64,000 nucleotides of DNA, taken from contig JAFGCX010000008.1 in NCBI GenBank assembly GCA_016932415.1, positions 1 to 64,000 of the forward strand, written 5' to 3'. This DNA is from Candidatus Krumholzibacteriota bacterium (GTDB taxonomy: Bacteria > Krumholzibacteriota > Krumholzibacteriia > Krumholzibacteriales > Krumholzibacteriaceae). The first letter of the stretch is position 1, and every line of letters starts with the position of its first letter. Position numbers and translations under genes: made by a program. Positions 17,569-27,603 of the stretch are shown here, piece after piece. Below the pieces are notes generated by a model. The model had not been told where the DNA came from and did no database searches. It worked only from the letters and a program-made list of their open reading frames with translations.

Positions 17569-19644
17569 TTGAAAAAGTATGAAATCGACAACATACGAAA
17601 CGTTGTTTTCGTTGGCCATCAATCCTGCGGCAAGACGATGCTCTGCGAGGCGATACTGTATAATACCGGCGTGACAAACAGAATCGGGAGGATCGAAGAT
17701 GGAAATACCGTGATGGACGGATCTCCCGATGAGATAGAAAGGCAGATCACGATCAATGTCGGCCTCGCCTCCTGTGAATTTGAAAAATACAAGCTGAACC
17801 TCCTCGATACTCCCGGGTATGAGGATTTTGTCGGCGAAGTGGTGTCATGTCTCGAGGTAGCCGAGGGGAGCGTTGTCGTTATTGGCGCCGACAGCAGTGT
17901 GGAGGTCGGGACGGAAAAGAACTGGCGTTTCCTCGATCGAAAGAAGCTTTCAAGGATAGTCTGCGTCAACAGGATGGATAAGGAACATGCCGATTTCGAG
18001 AAGTGTCTGGCTGAAGCGCAAAGCAACCTCAGCTCCAAGATCATGCCACTCAACCTTCCCGTGGGAGAGGGTGAATCGTTCAAGGGGGTAGTGGACCTCG
18101 TCAACAGGAAAGCATATATTTATTCTTCCGGAGGAAAATTCACCGAGGAAGCAGTCCCTGCCGATATGGTGGATAAGGTGGATGAGTGGCGGCAGAAACT
18201 GATGGATTTTGCCGCTGAAGCGGATGATTCTCTCCTGGAGAAGTTTTTTGAAAGCGGCAAGCTTGATGACAAAGAGCTTGCTCAGGGCCTCAGCGCTGGT
18301 TGTAAGAACGGGACTCTGGTGCCCTTGGTGGTTGTATCGTCAGTCGAGAATATCGGCGTTAAACAGATGCTTAATACTATCGTATCGATGCTGCCCTCGC
18401 CCGCGTCAAGAACGGATATCGATATCAGGTCCGATTCGGGAGAGATCAGCAAAATCAAGATAGGTCCGTCAAAATCACCTCTTTCTTTCGTGTTCAAGAC
18501 CCTTTCGGAGAAACATATCGGAGATATTGCATATCTAAGGACTTTTTCCGGGGATCTGGCCACAGGCAGCGAAATGTACGATTCGAATTCCGGAAATTCG
18601 GAGAGGATCGGCCAGCTGTACGTGATGCAGGGCAAGGAACGGATAGAGGCGGATTCCATTGCCGCGGGAGATCTTGGGGGCGCGGTGAAACTCAAATCGG
18701 CCAAGATCAACCATACTCTGTGCAAGAAATCGGAAAGCGTGATCCTCAGGGGAATCGAATTCCCCAAACCATCACTTCGCACGGCGATCGAGGCAAAGGC
18801 AAAGGGTGATATGGACAAGGTCGGAGCGGGACTGCACAAGCTCTCCGATGAAGATCCGTCTTTCACGATAGAGACCAATCCGGAGCTGAGGCAGACGATC
18901 CTTTCCGGACAGGGAGAACTGCATTTCGAAGTAATTCTCGGCAGGTTGAAAAGAAAATATGGAGTCGAAGTGGATATGATCCCGCCGGGGATTCCGTACA
19001 GGGAGACTATCTCGGCTGTCGCGGAAGCGCAGGGAAAACACAAGAAACAGAGCGGTGGACGCGGCCAGTTCGGCGATGTATGGCTGAAGCTCGAGCCGAT
19101 GGAGAGGGAAGGCGGTTTTGAATTCGTCGACGGTATCGTAGGCGGAGTAGTGCCTTCGAAATTCATCCCGGCTGTCGAAAAGGGAGTAGTCGCGGCGATG
19201 GATGAGGGAGTAGTCGCCGGTTATCCCGTCCAGGACGTGAAGGTGACACTTTACTTCGGATCATATCACACGGTTGATTCCTCGGACGCCGCGTTCAAGA
19301 TGGCCGGTTCGAAGGGATTCAAGGCAGCCGTAAAGCTGGCCAAGCCAGTGATACTTGAACCGATATATAATGTTGAGGTGATCGTTCCCGAAGAGTATAT
19401 GGGTGATGTGATGGGAGATATGTCGATGAGAAGGGGCAAGATACAGGGCACGGAGCAGGAAGGTACGCGGCAGAGGATCAAGGCGCAGGTTCCTCTTTCC
19501 GAGCTTTACAAGTACGCGACATCGCTCAGATCGATGACCCAGGGAAGAGCATCGCATACGCGTGACTTCTCTCATTACGATGTGGTACCTCACGATATAG
19601 CGCAGAAACTTATCGCAAAGGCTGAAGCTGAAAAAGAAGAATAA
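17569..19644 (+). CDS. Elongation factor G-like translational GTPase (paralogue)
   Basis: 691 residues with the five-domain EF-G layout. GTPase motifs: G1 G-H-Q-S-C-G-K-T (16-23), G3 D-T-P-G-Y (80-84), G4 N-R-M-D (134-137). Switch I reads E-R-Q-I-T-I (57-62), where true EF-G has E-R-G-I-T-I, and G4 has Arg for the usual Lys. Such 'EF-G-like' proteins are common paralogues whose role (back-translocation, recycling, or something else) is not settled; the canonical fusA would lie near the str ribosomal operon. The start is TTG 17569 with a perfect AGGAGG 8 bases upstream. yebC follows after 27 bases, suggesting one operon. Confidence 0.9.
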   Translation: MKKYEIDNIRNVVFVGHQSCGKTMLCEAILYNTGVTNRIGRIEDGNTVMDGSPDEIERQITINVGLASCEFEKYKLNLLDTPGYEDFVGEVVSCLEVAEGSVVVIGADSSVEVGTEKNWRFLDRKKLSRIVCVNRMDKEHADFEKCLAEAQSNLSSKIMPLNLPVGEGESFKGVVDLVNRKAYIYSSGGKFTEEAVPADMVDKVDEWRQKLMDFAAEADDSLLEKFFESGKLDDKELAQGLSAGCKNGTLVPLVVVSSVENIGVKQMLNTIVSMLPSPASRTDIDIRSDSGEISKIKIGPSKSPLSFVFKTLSEKHIGDIAYLRTFSGDLATGSEMYDSNSGNSERIGQLYVMQGKERIEADSIAAGDLGGAVKLKSAKINHTLCKKSESVILRGIEFPKPSLRTAIEAKAKGDMDKVGAGLHKLSDEDPSFTIETNPELRQTILSGQGELHFEVILGRLKRKYGVEVDMIPPGIPYRETISAVAEAQGKHKKQSGGRGQFGDVWLKLEPMEREGGFEFVDGIVGGVVPSKFIPAVEKGVVAAMDEGVVAGYPVQDVKVTLYFGSYHTVDSSDAAFKMAGSKGFKAAVKLAKPVILEPIYNVEVIVPEEYMGDVMGDMSMRRGKIQGTEQEGTRQRIKAQVPLSELYKYATSLRSMTQGRASHTRDFSHYDVVPHDIAQKLIAKAEAEKEE

Positions 19645-19671
19645 ACTCTTTTTTCCCTGATGGAGGCGTTT

Positions 19672-20427
19672 GTGTCTGGACATTCGAAGTGGAGTACGAT
19701 CAAAAGAAAAAAAGGAAAGGCTGATGCCGAGCGAAGCAGGGTCTTTACCAGGCTGATCAAGGAGATCACGGTCGCGGCCAGAGAGGGCGGGGGAGACAAG
19801 GATTCGAATCCCAGGCTGAGAACGGCGGTCCAGAGCGCGAAAGACGCCAACATGCCGGTCGCAAACGTGGAGAAGGCGATCAAGCGCGGGACAGGGGAAC
19901 TTCCCGGCGTCACTTACGAATCATGCGCTTTCGAAGGATACGCGAATGGAGGAGTCGCCGTACTGGTGGAGTCGCTTACCGATAACAGAAACCGGACGAC
20001 AGCGGAAGTCAGGCACATCTTCTCGAAATTCGGAGGGCATCTCGGCGCGCCTCATTCAGTCTCATATCTCTTTGAAAGCAAAGGCCTGATAATCATCGAT
20101 GAGAAAGATGCTGAAGAGGAAAGGGTCTATGAGATAGCTCTCGAAAACGGCGCTGAAGATGTAAGATCGGAAGGCGGCCAGTTCGAGATAATCTCCGCGC
20201 CCGATGCTTTTGAGAATATCAGGGAGAAGATATCCGAAGCGGGCCTGCCCTATCAACTGGCAGAGGTATCTCTGCATCCGAAGACCGTTGTCGACCTCGA
20301 TTTCGACACGGGCAAATCGGTCCTCAAACTTATCAGCGCTCTTGAGGATAACGATGATGTTCAGCGCGTCAGCGCGAACTTCGATATACCGGATGATATC
20401 CTGCAGGAGATCGAGAAGGAGTTGTAG
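19672..20427 (+). CDS. yebC: YebC/PmpR (TACO1) family protein
   Basis: 251 residues opening with S-G-H-S-K-W-S-T-I-K-R-K-K, the family's invariant N-terminus, and containing G-G-x-L-G-x-x-x-S-V-S-Y-L-F-E. YebC proteins were described as DNA-binding regulators; TACO1 and YebC homologues have also been linked to ribosome function at difficult codons. GTG 19672 is chosen because GGAGG is 5 bases upstream and it yields the canonical start; ATG 19660 would overlap that ribosome site. It lies upstream of ruvC, as in many bacteria, and directly after an EF-G paralogue. Confidence 0.94.
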   Translation: MSGHSKWSTIKRKKGKADAERSRVFTRLIKEITVAAREGGGDKDSNPRLRTAVQSAKDANMPVANVEKAIKRGTGELPGVTYESCAFEGYANGGVAVLVESLTDNRNRTTAEVRHIFSKFGGHLGAPHSVSYLFESKGLIIIDEKDAEEERVYEIALENGAEDVRSEGGQFEIISAPDAFENIREKISEAGLPYQLAEVSLHPKTVVDLDFDTGKSVLKLISALEDNDDVQRVSANFDIPDDILQEIEKEL

Positions 20428-20517
20428 GACTTCCTGATCTTATCCGGCGGGAGCCTGTTTTTTCCGCAAGATTATTTGTGACAACTGATCGTAAAATATC
20501 TATATCGGGGTGAAAAG

Positions 20518-21012
20518 TTGTCTTTGACAATGGGAATTGATCCGGGAAGCCGTATTACGGGGTACGGCGTTGTGAGCAGAAAGGGAAGCAGCATAATCCA
20601 TGTCGCGTCGGGAGTGATCAGGGTAGATACGAAAAACCCGAAACACTTCAAGCTCATGGAGATAAAGAAGGGATTGGATGAAGTCATAGGACGCTTCCAG
20701 CCGACTGCTATCGCCATCGAGGATATCTTTGTTGCCAGGAATCCCAAAAGTGCATTAACCTTGGGTGAAGCGAGAGGAGTTGCTCTCCTTTCCGCGGCCG
20801 AGGCGGGAATAGAACTTTTTGAATATTCTGCCAGGGAAGTCAAAAGGAGTGTCGTCGGGTCGGGCGCGGCTCACAAGAGCCAGGTCGCCCTGATGGTAGC
20901 AAAGCTGCTGGGCATGAAGAATGAACCCGCGACGGAAGATGAAACGGACGCCCTCGCGATAGCGTTCTGCCACATGCTGAGAATATCCGGTATCGCGGGA
21001 AGGATCCTGTAA
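20518..21012 (+). CDS. ruvC: Holliday junction endonuclease RuvC
   Basis: 164 residues. Cuts Holliday junctions symmetrically within the RuvABC complex. The four catalytic acids are visible: Asp in G-I-D-P-G-S near the N-terminus, Glu in A-I-E-D-I-F, and the pair in E-D-E-T-D-A-L-A near the C-terminus. The start is TTG 20518 with GGGGTG 6 bases upstream; an ATG at 20530 is too far from that site. It begins the ruvC-ruvA-ruvB order. Confidence 0.96.
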   Translation: MSLTMGIDPGSRITGYGVVSRKGSSIIHVASGVIRVDTKNPKHFKLMEIKKGLDEVIGRFQPTAIAIEDIFVARNPKSALTLGEARGVALLSAAEAGIELFEYSAREVKRSVVGSGAAHKSQVALMVAKLLGMKNEPATEDETDALAIAFCHMLRISGIAGRIL

Positions 21013-21095
21013 GGCTGTTTTTCCGTCAGTATTCCCGAAAGGCTGGAGTAATGAACCGGTGGTGAAAGAAAGGCTGATCCTGCCGGGAGGTTGAT

Positions 21096-21701
21096 TTGAT
21101 AGCATCGATAGAAGGCATTCTGGCTAAAAAGAGAGAGAACGGTATTGTTATCGAGGTCGGAGGCCTGGGTATCGATCTGAGTGTCTCGGAGAAGACGATC
21201 TCTACCATAGGGGAGGCCGGAGAGAGGGTCCGGCTGGTTACCTGGCTATATGTCCGCGAGGATCAGCTCTCGCTATTCGGTTTCAGATCTGAATCTGAAA
21301 GAAAGATATTTCTTGCTTTGATAGGAGTCTCTGGTATCGGTCCAAAGGTCGCGATGGGGATCCTGTCGGCTGCGGACCCGGCCGAAATCGCCGCCTCGAT
21401 ACATCATGGCGATTCAGGGAAACTGGTGACTATGCCCGGGATCGGCAAGAAAACTGCTGAGCGGCTGATACTTGAACTGAAGGACAAGATCGATATAACA
21501 CCTTTTGATCTTTCATCGGCAGAAAAAGAAAATATACCTGGCCGCCAGATGATGGATGAAGCCCTTGCCGCCCTGGTCTCGATCGGATTGAACAGAGCTG
21601 GAGCGAAAAAGGCGCTTGATGATATAGACCCGGAGGAACTTGGAGATTCATATCGAGTGGAAGATATAGTGCGTATTGCTTTAAAAAGAGTGGCGACGTA
21701 G
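21096..21701 (+). CDS. ruvA: Holliday junction branch migration protein RuvA
   Basis: 201 residues. It binds the four-way junction as a tetramer and loads RuvB. The start M-I-A-S-I-E-G-I-L is the normal RuvA N-terminus, which fixes the TTG codon at 21096 (GGGAGG 6 bases upstream). Helix-hairpin-helix motifs are present (I-G-V-S-G-I-G-P-K-V-A and M-P-G-I-G-K-K-T-A-E-R-L), and a C-terminal RuvB-binding helix bundle follows a linker near residue 140. Confidence 0.96.
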   Translation: MIASIEGILAKKRENGIVIEVGGLGIDLSVSEKTISTIGEAGERVRLVTWLYVREDQLSLFGFRSESERKIFLALIGVSGIGPKVAMGILSAADPAEIAASIHHGDSGKLVTMPGIGKKTAERLILELKDKIDITPFDLSSAEKENIPGRQMMDEALAALVSIGLNRAGAKKALDDIDPEELGDSYRVEDIVRIALKRVAT

Positions 21702-21722
21702 AATCAGGGCAGGAGAATCCCG

Positions 21723-22763
21723 ATGACTGATCGAATGATAACAGATCCCGCGCCGGCAGCGGAAGAACTGCAATCAGAGGCAAGGCTCAGGCCGGTCACT
21801 ATCGCCGAGTTCGTGGGACAGGAAAAACTCAAGGAAAACCTCAGTATATTCATACAGGCGGCCAGGGAGAGGAATGAACAACTCGATCATGTTCTTCTCT
21901 ATGGACCTCCGGGACTTGGAAAAACGACTCTTGCCCATATAATCGCGCGCGAACTGAACGTCAATATCCGGACTTCATCAGGGCCTGTATTCCAGTCGCC
22001 GGCAGAACTTCTGGGAATTCTGACCCAGCTCGAAGCGAAAGATGTTCTCTTTATAGACGAGATCCACAGGCTTGGCAGAGTGGTCGAAGAACATATATAT
22101 CCGGCAATGGAAGAATTCAGATGCGAACTGATAGTCGACAAGGGGCCTCATGCCAGGCACTATTCTCTTACAATAGAACCGTTCACCCTTGTCGGAGCGA
22201 CAACGAGGGCCGGTATGATCACTCCTCCAATGAGAAGCAGATTCGGCGTGATAATGCGGCTCGATTTCTATTCACCCGATGACATCCTGATGATAATCAA
22301 ACGTTCCGCCGGGTTGCTGAATGTGTCGATCGAAGAGGAAGGAGCGGTTGAGATATCGAGAAGGTCGCGGGGGACTCCGAGGATCGCTAACAGGCTTCTG
22401 AGAAGAGTGCGTGATTTCGCGCAGATCAAGGGGAAAGGTATTATCGACCGCGAGATAGCTGACTATGCTCTCGGCATGCTCGAAGTCGACGGCAAGGGCC
22501 TTAATGAGATGGACCGGAGGATACTTGCCACGATCATAGAAAAATTCTCAGGAGGTCCAGTCGGAATAAGTTCTCTTTCCGTCGCGGTCGCTGAAGAGGG
22601 TGAGACGATCGAGGATGTCTACGAACCATACCTGATCCAGGAGGGATTGTTGCAGCGGACATCGAGAGGAAGAATAGTGACCGATTCGGGATATGAACAT
22701 ATGGAGATGGCAAGGGGTGGAGAGAAGGGTCCCCAGGGTAATTTCTTCAATCATGGCAGTTGA
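21723..22763 (+). CDS. ruvB: Holliday junction branch migration ATPase RuvB
   Basis: A 346-residue hexameric AAA+ motor. Walker A is G-P-P-G-L-G-K-T-T-L-A (near 60-70), Walker B L-F-I-D-E-I-H-R-L, sensor 1 G-A-T-T-R-A-G, and the arginine finger lies in P-M-R-S-R-F-G. The C-terminal winged helix is present. AGGAG precedes ATG 21723, and the gene is 21 bases after ruvA. Confidence 0.97.
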   Translation: MTDRMITDPAPAAEELQSEARLRPVTIAEFVGQEKLKENLSIFIQAARERNEQLDHVLLYGPPGLGKTTLAHIIARELNVNIRTSSGPVFQSPAELLGILTQLEAKDVLFIDEIHRLGRVVEEHIYPAMEEFRCELIVDKGPHARHYSLTIEPFTLVGATTRAGMITPPMRSRFGVIMRLDFYSPDDILMIIKRSAGLLNVSIEEEGAVEISRRSRGTPRIANRLLRRVRDFAQIKGKGIIDREIADYALGMLEVDGKGLNEMDRRILATIIEKFSGGPVGISSLSVAVAEEGETIEDVYEPYLIQEGLLQRTSRGRIVTDSGYEHMEMARGGEKGPQGNFFNHGS

Positions 22764-22784
22764 TCCGGATAGCGAAGAATCTTT

Positions 22785-23840
22785 ATGAATCTCAACGATT
22801 TCAATTATGAACTCCCCGAGGATCTGATCGCCCAGTACCCCGCCGAAAAACGCGACGACAGCAGGATGATACTATTTAACCGAAGCCTCGGCGAGATCCG
22901 CGAAACAAGGTTTTCCAATTTCGCGAGATATCTGCAGGATGGCGAACTGATCGTCGTCAACGAGACGAAGGTGATACCTGCGAGACTTTACGGTTCGAAA
23001 GAAACGGGAGCAACTATCGAGCTTTTTCTTACGCGTGACCTCGGTGGAAACAGATGGCGTGCGCTCTGCAGGCCATCGAAGAGGTTAAGGCCTGGAGATT
23101 CTTTGTACATAGGGGAAGCCGGGCACGAGGTCAAAGTCGATGAGGAGATAGGTGAAGGCGAATGGATAGTATCCCTGCCAGACACGACTTCGAACATGCA
23201 GTTCATAAAAAGGTTCGGGAATGTCCCGCTTCCTCCATATATAAAGAGGGAGATGGAAGATGATGATGTTGAAAGATACCAGACGATATTCGCCAGGGAA
23301 GACGGATCCGTAGCGGCTCCGACGGCCGGGTTGCATTTTACCGAAAAGGTCTTCAGGGATATAGCTCAGAGGGGCGGCACAGTCATTCCGATAACTCTGC
23401 ATGTCGGCCCGGGGACTTTCAGGCCGCTCGAATCGGAGATCGTCGAGGAAAATATACTCTCTCCCGAATATATCATGATCAGAAAAGATTACTGGGACGC
23501 CGTCAGAGAGGCGAAAGATTCCGGACGGAGTATTGTCGCCGTCGGTACTACCGTGACCAGGACGCTCGAAGCCCTTGCTTCCGGAAAAATCATCGAAGAA
23601 AAGATAAAAGTGATCGATGAAGTGGAATACATAACCGGATGGACCGACCTGTTTATTTATCCGGGATTTGAATTCAAGGTGGTCGACGCCCTTGTGACGA
23701 ACCTTCATCTTCCGATGTCGAGCCTTTTCGTTCTCGTCTCCGCCTTTGCCGGCCGGGAAAAGATGCTCAACACGTATAAATGGGCGGTTCAGAGAAGATT
23801 CAGGTTTTACAGCTACGGCGACGTGATGTTCATAAGGTAG
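22785..23840 (+). CDS. queA: S-adenosylmethionine:tRNA ribosyltransferase-isomerase
   Basis: 351 residues. QueA adds the ribosyl part of SAM to preQ1 in tRNA, making epoxyqueuosine. The family blocks are visible: F-N-Y-E-L-P-E-D-L-I-A-Q-Y-P near the N-terminus, A-A-P-T-A-G-L-H-F-T (SAM site) and T-L-H-V-G-P-G-T-F near residues 180-210. It is paired with tgt 18 bases downstream, the usual queuosine pair. The ribosome site is weak. Confidence 0.97.
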   Translation: MNLNDFNYELPEDLIAQYPAEKRDDSRMILFNRSLGEIRETRFSNFARYLQDGELIVVNETKVIPARLYGSKETGATIELFLTRDLGGNRWRALCRPSKRLRPGDSLYIGEAGHEVKVDEEIGEGEWIVSLPDTTSNMQFIKRFGNVPLPPYIKREMEDDDVERYQTIFAREDGSVAAPTAGLHFTEKVFRDIAQRGGTVIPITLHVGPGTFRPLESEIVEENILSPEYIMIRKDYWDAVREAKDSGRSIVAVGTTVTRTLEALASGKIIEEKIKVIDEVEYITGWTDLFIYPGFEFKVVDALVTNLHLPMSSLFVLVSAFAGREKMLNTYKWAVQRRFRFYSYGDVMFIR

Positions 23841-25010
<1,170 letters not shown>

Positions 25011-25042
25011 GCCAGGGGTGTACGGTATTTTAAGGAGGAAGT

Positions 25043-25366
25043 ATGTCGGAGATCCTTTTTGCTCTCAGCGGCAGCCCACAGTCAGGCGAAGGTGGAAATC
25101 CACTAATGATGTTCGTGCCGATAATTCTTATATTCGTCGTATTCTACCTTATCCTGATCAGGCCGCAGCAGAAGAAGCAGAAGGAGCATCAGAACCTGCT
25201 GTCCCAGTTGCGAAAGGGCGACAAGGTAGTCACCAACGGAGGCCTTTACGGGACTATCGTTGATGCCAAAGATCATGTCGCCGTAATCAAGATCGCGGAA
25301 AACGTAAAGGTCGAGATCGTAAAAAGCGCCATTGCCACAGTGATCGAAAGGAAGGGCGACCAGTAG
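25043..25366 (+). CDS. yajC: Preprotein translocase accessory protein YajC
   Basis: 107 residues: one membrane helix (about 27-47, I-L-I-F-V-V-F-Y-L-I-L-I-R-P-Q) followed by Q-K-K-Q-K-E-H and a small basic domain with V-T-N-G-G-L-Y-G. This is the YajC signature; it associates with SecDF. secD and secF do not follow here; def and fmt do. AAGGAGG is 8 bases before ATG 25043. Confidence 0.93.
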   Translation: MSEILFALSGSPQSGEGGNPLMMFVPIILIFVVFYLILIRPQQKKQKEHQNLLSQLRKGDKVVTNGGLYGTIVDAKDHVAVIKIAENVKVEIVKSAIATVIERKGDQ

Positions 25367-25389
25367 ACCCGGTGACGGGGAGAGATCCA

Positions 25390-25905
25390 GTGTCGAGAAG
25401 AAATCTGAGGATAGTCGGTGACGGCATCCTGCGAAAAAAAGCCCGGAAGGTAGAAGTCTTCGATGAATCGTTGACCGTGCTTCTGGATGATATGGTCCAG
25501 ACGATGATCTATGAGGGAGGGGTCGGTCTCGCCGCCCCCCAGGTAGGGGTCTCCGCGATGGTGGCTGTCGTCAATCCGGAACCAGAGAATGATGAGACTC
25601 TTCTGAAACTTATAAATCCCGAGATAATCGATACGGGAGCAGAGACTGAAAGCATCGAGGAAGGCTGTCTCAGCGTTCCGGGTATCAGGGGGAACGTGAT
25701 CCGCCCGGTGGCCATAGTCCTTCAATACCAGGATGAAAATGGAGAAGAGAAGAAGATACAGGTCGAGGGGCTCGTATCGAGAATAATCCAGCATGAACTT
25801 GATCATCTCAACGGCGTGCTTTTTACCGACAGGCTTTCCTTTGCCAAAAAGATGATGATAAAAAATAAATTGAAGGAACTTGCCAGGAGGGCAAGACAGG
25901 AGTAA
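25390..25905 (+). CDS. def: Peptide deformylase
   Basis: About 172 residues. Removes the formyl group from nascent peptides. All three motifs are present: G-V-G-L-A-A-P-Q-V-G, E-G-C-L-S-V-P-G (metal Cys) and Q-H-E-L-D-H-L-N-G (metal His pair and catalytic Glu). GTG 25390 is preferred because GGGGAGA lies 6 bases upstream; a GTG at 25372 precedes that site. It is followed 4 bases later by fmt, the enzyme that puts the formyl group on. Confidence 0.95.
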   Translation: MSRRNLRIVGDGILRKKARKVEVFDESLTVLLDDMVQTMIYEGGVGLAAPQVGVSAMVAVVNPEPENDETLLKLINPEIIDTGAETESIEEGCLSVPGIRGNVIRPVAIVLQYQDENGEEKKIQVEGLVSRIIQHELDHLNGVLFTDRLSFAKKMMIKNKLKELARRARQE

Positions 25906-25909
25906 CTCG

Positions 25910-26854
25910 ATGCCGCGGGTGATATTTTTCGGGTCCCCCGATTTTGCTCTTCCTTCCCTGAAAATCCTGATTCCGACGGAATTCTGCCCCGAGCTGGTAG
26001 TAACGCAGCCGGACAGACCCTCTGGCAGGGGCAGGGCAAGCAGTCCAACGCCGGTCAAGGCCCTTGCCGTGGAGAACGGCCTTCCCGTCAGGGTCGTAAG
26101 CAGTTTCAGGAAAGAGGATGTTTTCGGATCATTTGCCGGGCGCGGGGCGGACTATTTCGTTGTAGTAGCTTTCGGGCTGATATTCCCGGAAAGATTTCTC
26201 AATATTCCGTCGAAGGAACCTGTCAACCTGCACGCGTCTCTTCTTCCCGCCTACAGGGGAGCGAGCCCGGTCAATATCGCTATCAGGGACGGTATTTCCT
26301 TCACCGGTATCAGTACGATGAGAATGGTGAGGGATCTGGATGCCGGACCTGTATTCATGCAGGCCGTTGAACCGATCGATCCGATGGAAGACGCGGGGTC
26401 TCTTTCCTCAAGGCTCGCCGAGAGGGGAGCCGGGCTGCTTCTGAAAACGTTGCGCGCCATAGAAGACGAAAACCTCTCCCCGGTCGAGCAGCAAGAGGAT
26501 GGCGTTTCCACAGTCTCCCTGCTGAAGAAGGAAGACGGGGCGATACCGTGGAAAAAGACTGCCATAGAGGTGCATAACCATATAAGGGGTATGAATCCCT
26601 GGCCGGGAAGCCATACGCGCTACCAGGGGGAGTATATCAAGATCCACAGCGCGGAACCTTATGACATGATCCCTTCCCGCGCGGCGCCGGGCGGGATAGT
26701 TTCAGCTTCCGGTGATGATCTGATAGTTGCGTGCGGAACAGGCTCGATCAGGATAAGGACTATACAGGCGCAGGGGAAAAAGGTCCTGGAAGCGGGGCAG
26801 TTTCTCAGGGGATATCGCATTGAAGTAGGCAGTGTTCTGGGTCAGGAGGCATGA
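25910..26854 (+). CDS. fmt: Methionyl-tRNA formyltransferase
   Basis: 314 residues. Formylates initiator Met-tRNA using 10-formyl-tetrahydrofolate. N-terminal Rossmann domain with F-F-G-S-P-D-F-A and the catalytic block N-L-H-A-S-L-L-P-A-Y-R-G-A-S-P; the C-terminal OB-like tRNA-binding domain contains N-P-W-P-G. ATG 25910 has AGGAG 7 bases upstream. Its stop overlaps the next start by 4 bases (ATGA), so the PASTA gene is translationally coupled. Confidence 0.96.
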   Translation: MPRVIFFGSPDFALPSLKILIPTEFCPELVVTQPDRPSGRGRASSPTPVKALAVENGLPVRVVSSFRKEDVFGSFAGRGADYFVVVAFGLIFPERFLNIPSKEPVNLHASLLPAYRGASPVNIAIRDGISFTGISTMRMVRDLDAGPVFMQAVEPIDPMEDAGSLSSRLAERGAGLLLKTLRAIEDENLSPVEQQEDGVSTVSLLKKEDGAIPWKKTAIEVHNHIRGMNPWPGSHTRYQGEYIKIHSAEPYDMIPSRAAPGGIVSASGDDLIVACGTGSIRIRTIQAQGKKVLEAGQFLRGYRIEVGSVLGQEA

Positions 26855-27603
26855 TCGTGGAGGGTGAAAAGAAAAAACACTGGCATCCGGTCCTGTTTTA
26901 TCTATTTGTCATAACGGGGGCGTTTATCGCCGGGGTCATCATATTCAATTTTATTATCCTGCCGGCCCTTGTGGGCAGGAGGGATATGGTCATAGTTCCT
27001 GATATTACCGGAATGCTGATACAACCGGCAGAGAAAGCCTGCGAGAACAAGGGGCTGAAAATGATGGTCGCCGGCGAAAGGCATTCAGATGAGTTTCCAT
27101 CAGGTACGGTCATCGAGCAGATACCGAGATATGGAGAAAGCCTGAAGGGGATGAGGACGGTAAGGGTCTTCGTCAGCACCGGCAGGGAAACGGAAGAAGT
27201 CCCTGATATAGTGGGACTTTCGCTGAGACAGGCTGAGCTGATGATCGAAAACGCGCGTCTACAGAAAGGCAGGATCGTAAGGATCTTTTCAAACCGGAAC
27301 GGTGAAAACAGGGTAGTATCGACGAGCCCGTCTTCAGGAAGTCGCGTACATCTCGATAAGGAGATCGATATTCTTCTGATGATGACTGGAGAACCGGAAG
27401 AATACCTGATGCCGGACCTGGTCGGCAAGGATCTTCTTTTTGTAAGAGAAAGACTCGAACGAAGCGGTTTCCATGTGACAAGGGTAGTAAGCCGGCGTGA
27501 CAGGGACAGATTTCCCGACACCATCCTCTTCCAGACTCCTCCCGCCGGTTATTCGATCAAAGAAGGAGGCACTATTGAGCTCGTCGTTTCGACAATCGAT
27601 TGA
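26851..27603 (+). CDS. Membrane-anchored triple-PASTA protein without kinase
   Basis: 250 residues: a short cytoplasmic N-terminus, one membrane helix (about 12-37), then three PASTA domains, each opening with V-P-D-I-x-G or M-P-D-L-V-G (about 48-112, 116-182 and 186-250). PASTA domains of Stk1/PknB and PBP2x bind muropeptides or beta-lactams. Here they stand alone on a membrane anchor, with no kinase or transpeptidase. A role in sensing or binding peptidoglycan is inferred. The start overlaps fmt (ATGA) and the end overlaps rpe by 29 bases. Confidence 0.88.
   Translation: MIVEGEKKKHWHPVLFYLFVITGAFIAGVIIFNFIILPALVGRRDMVIVPDITGMLIQPAEKACENKGLKMMVAGERHSDEFPSGTVIEQIPRYGESLKGMRTVRVFVSTGRETEEVPDIVGLSLRQAELMIENARLQKGRIVRIFSNRNGENRVVSTSPSSGSRVHLDKEIDILLMMTGEPEEYLMPDLVGKDLLFVRERLERSGFHVTRVVSRRDRDRFPDTILFQTPPAGYSIKEGGTIELVVSTID

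Noticed and set aside
18282-19166. 294-codon minus-strand frame opposite the EF-G-like gene
   Set aside because: Antisense shadow; low-complexity Ser/Pro composition and no ribosome site.
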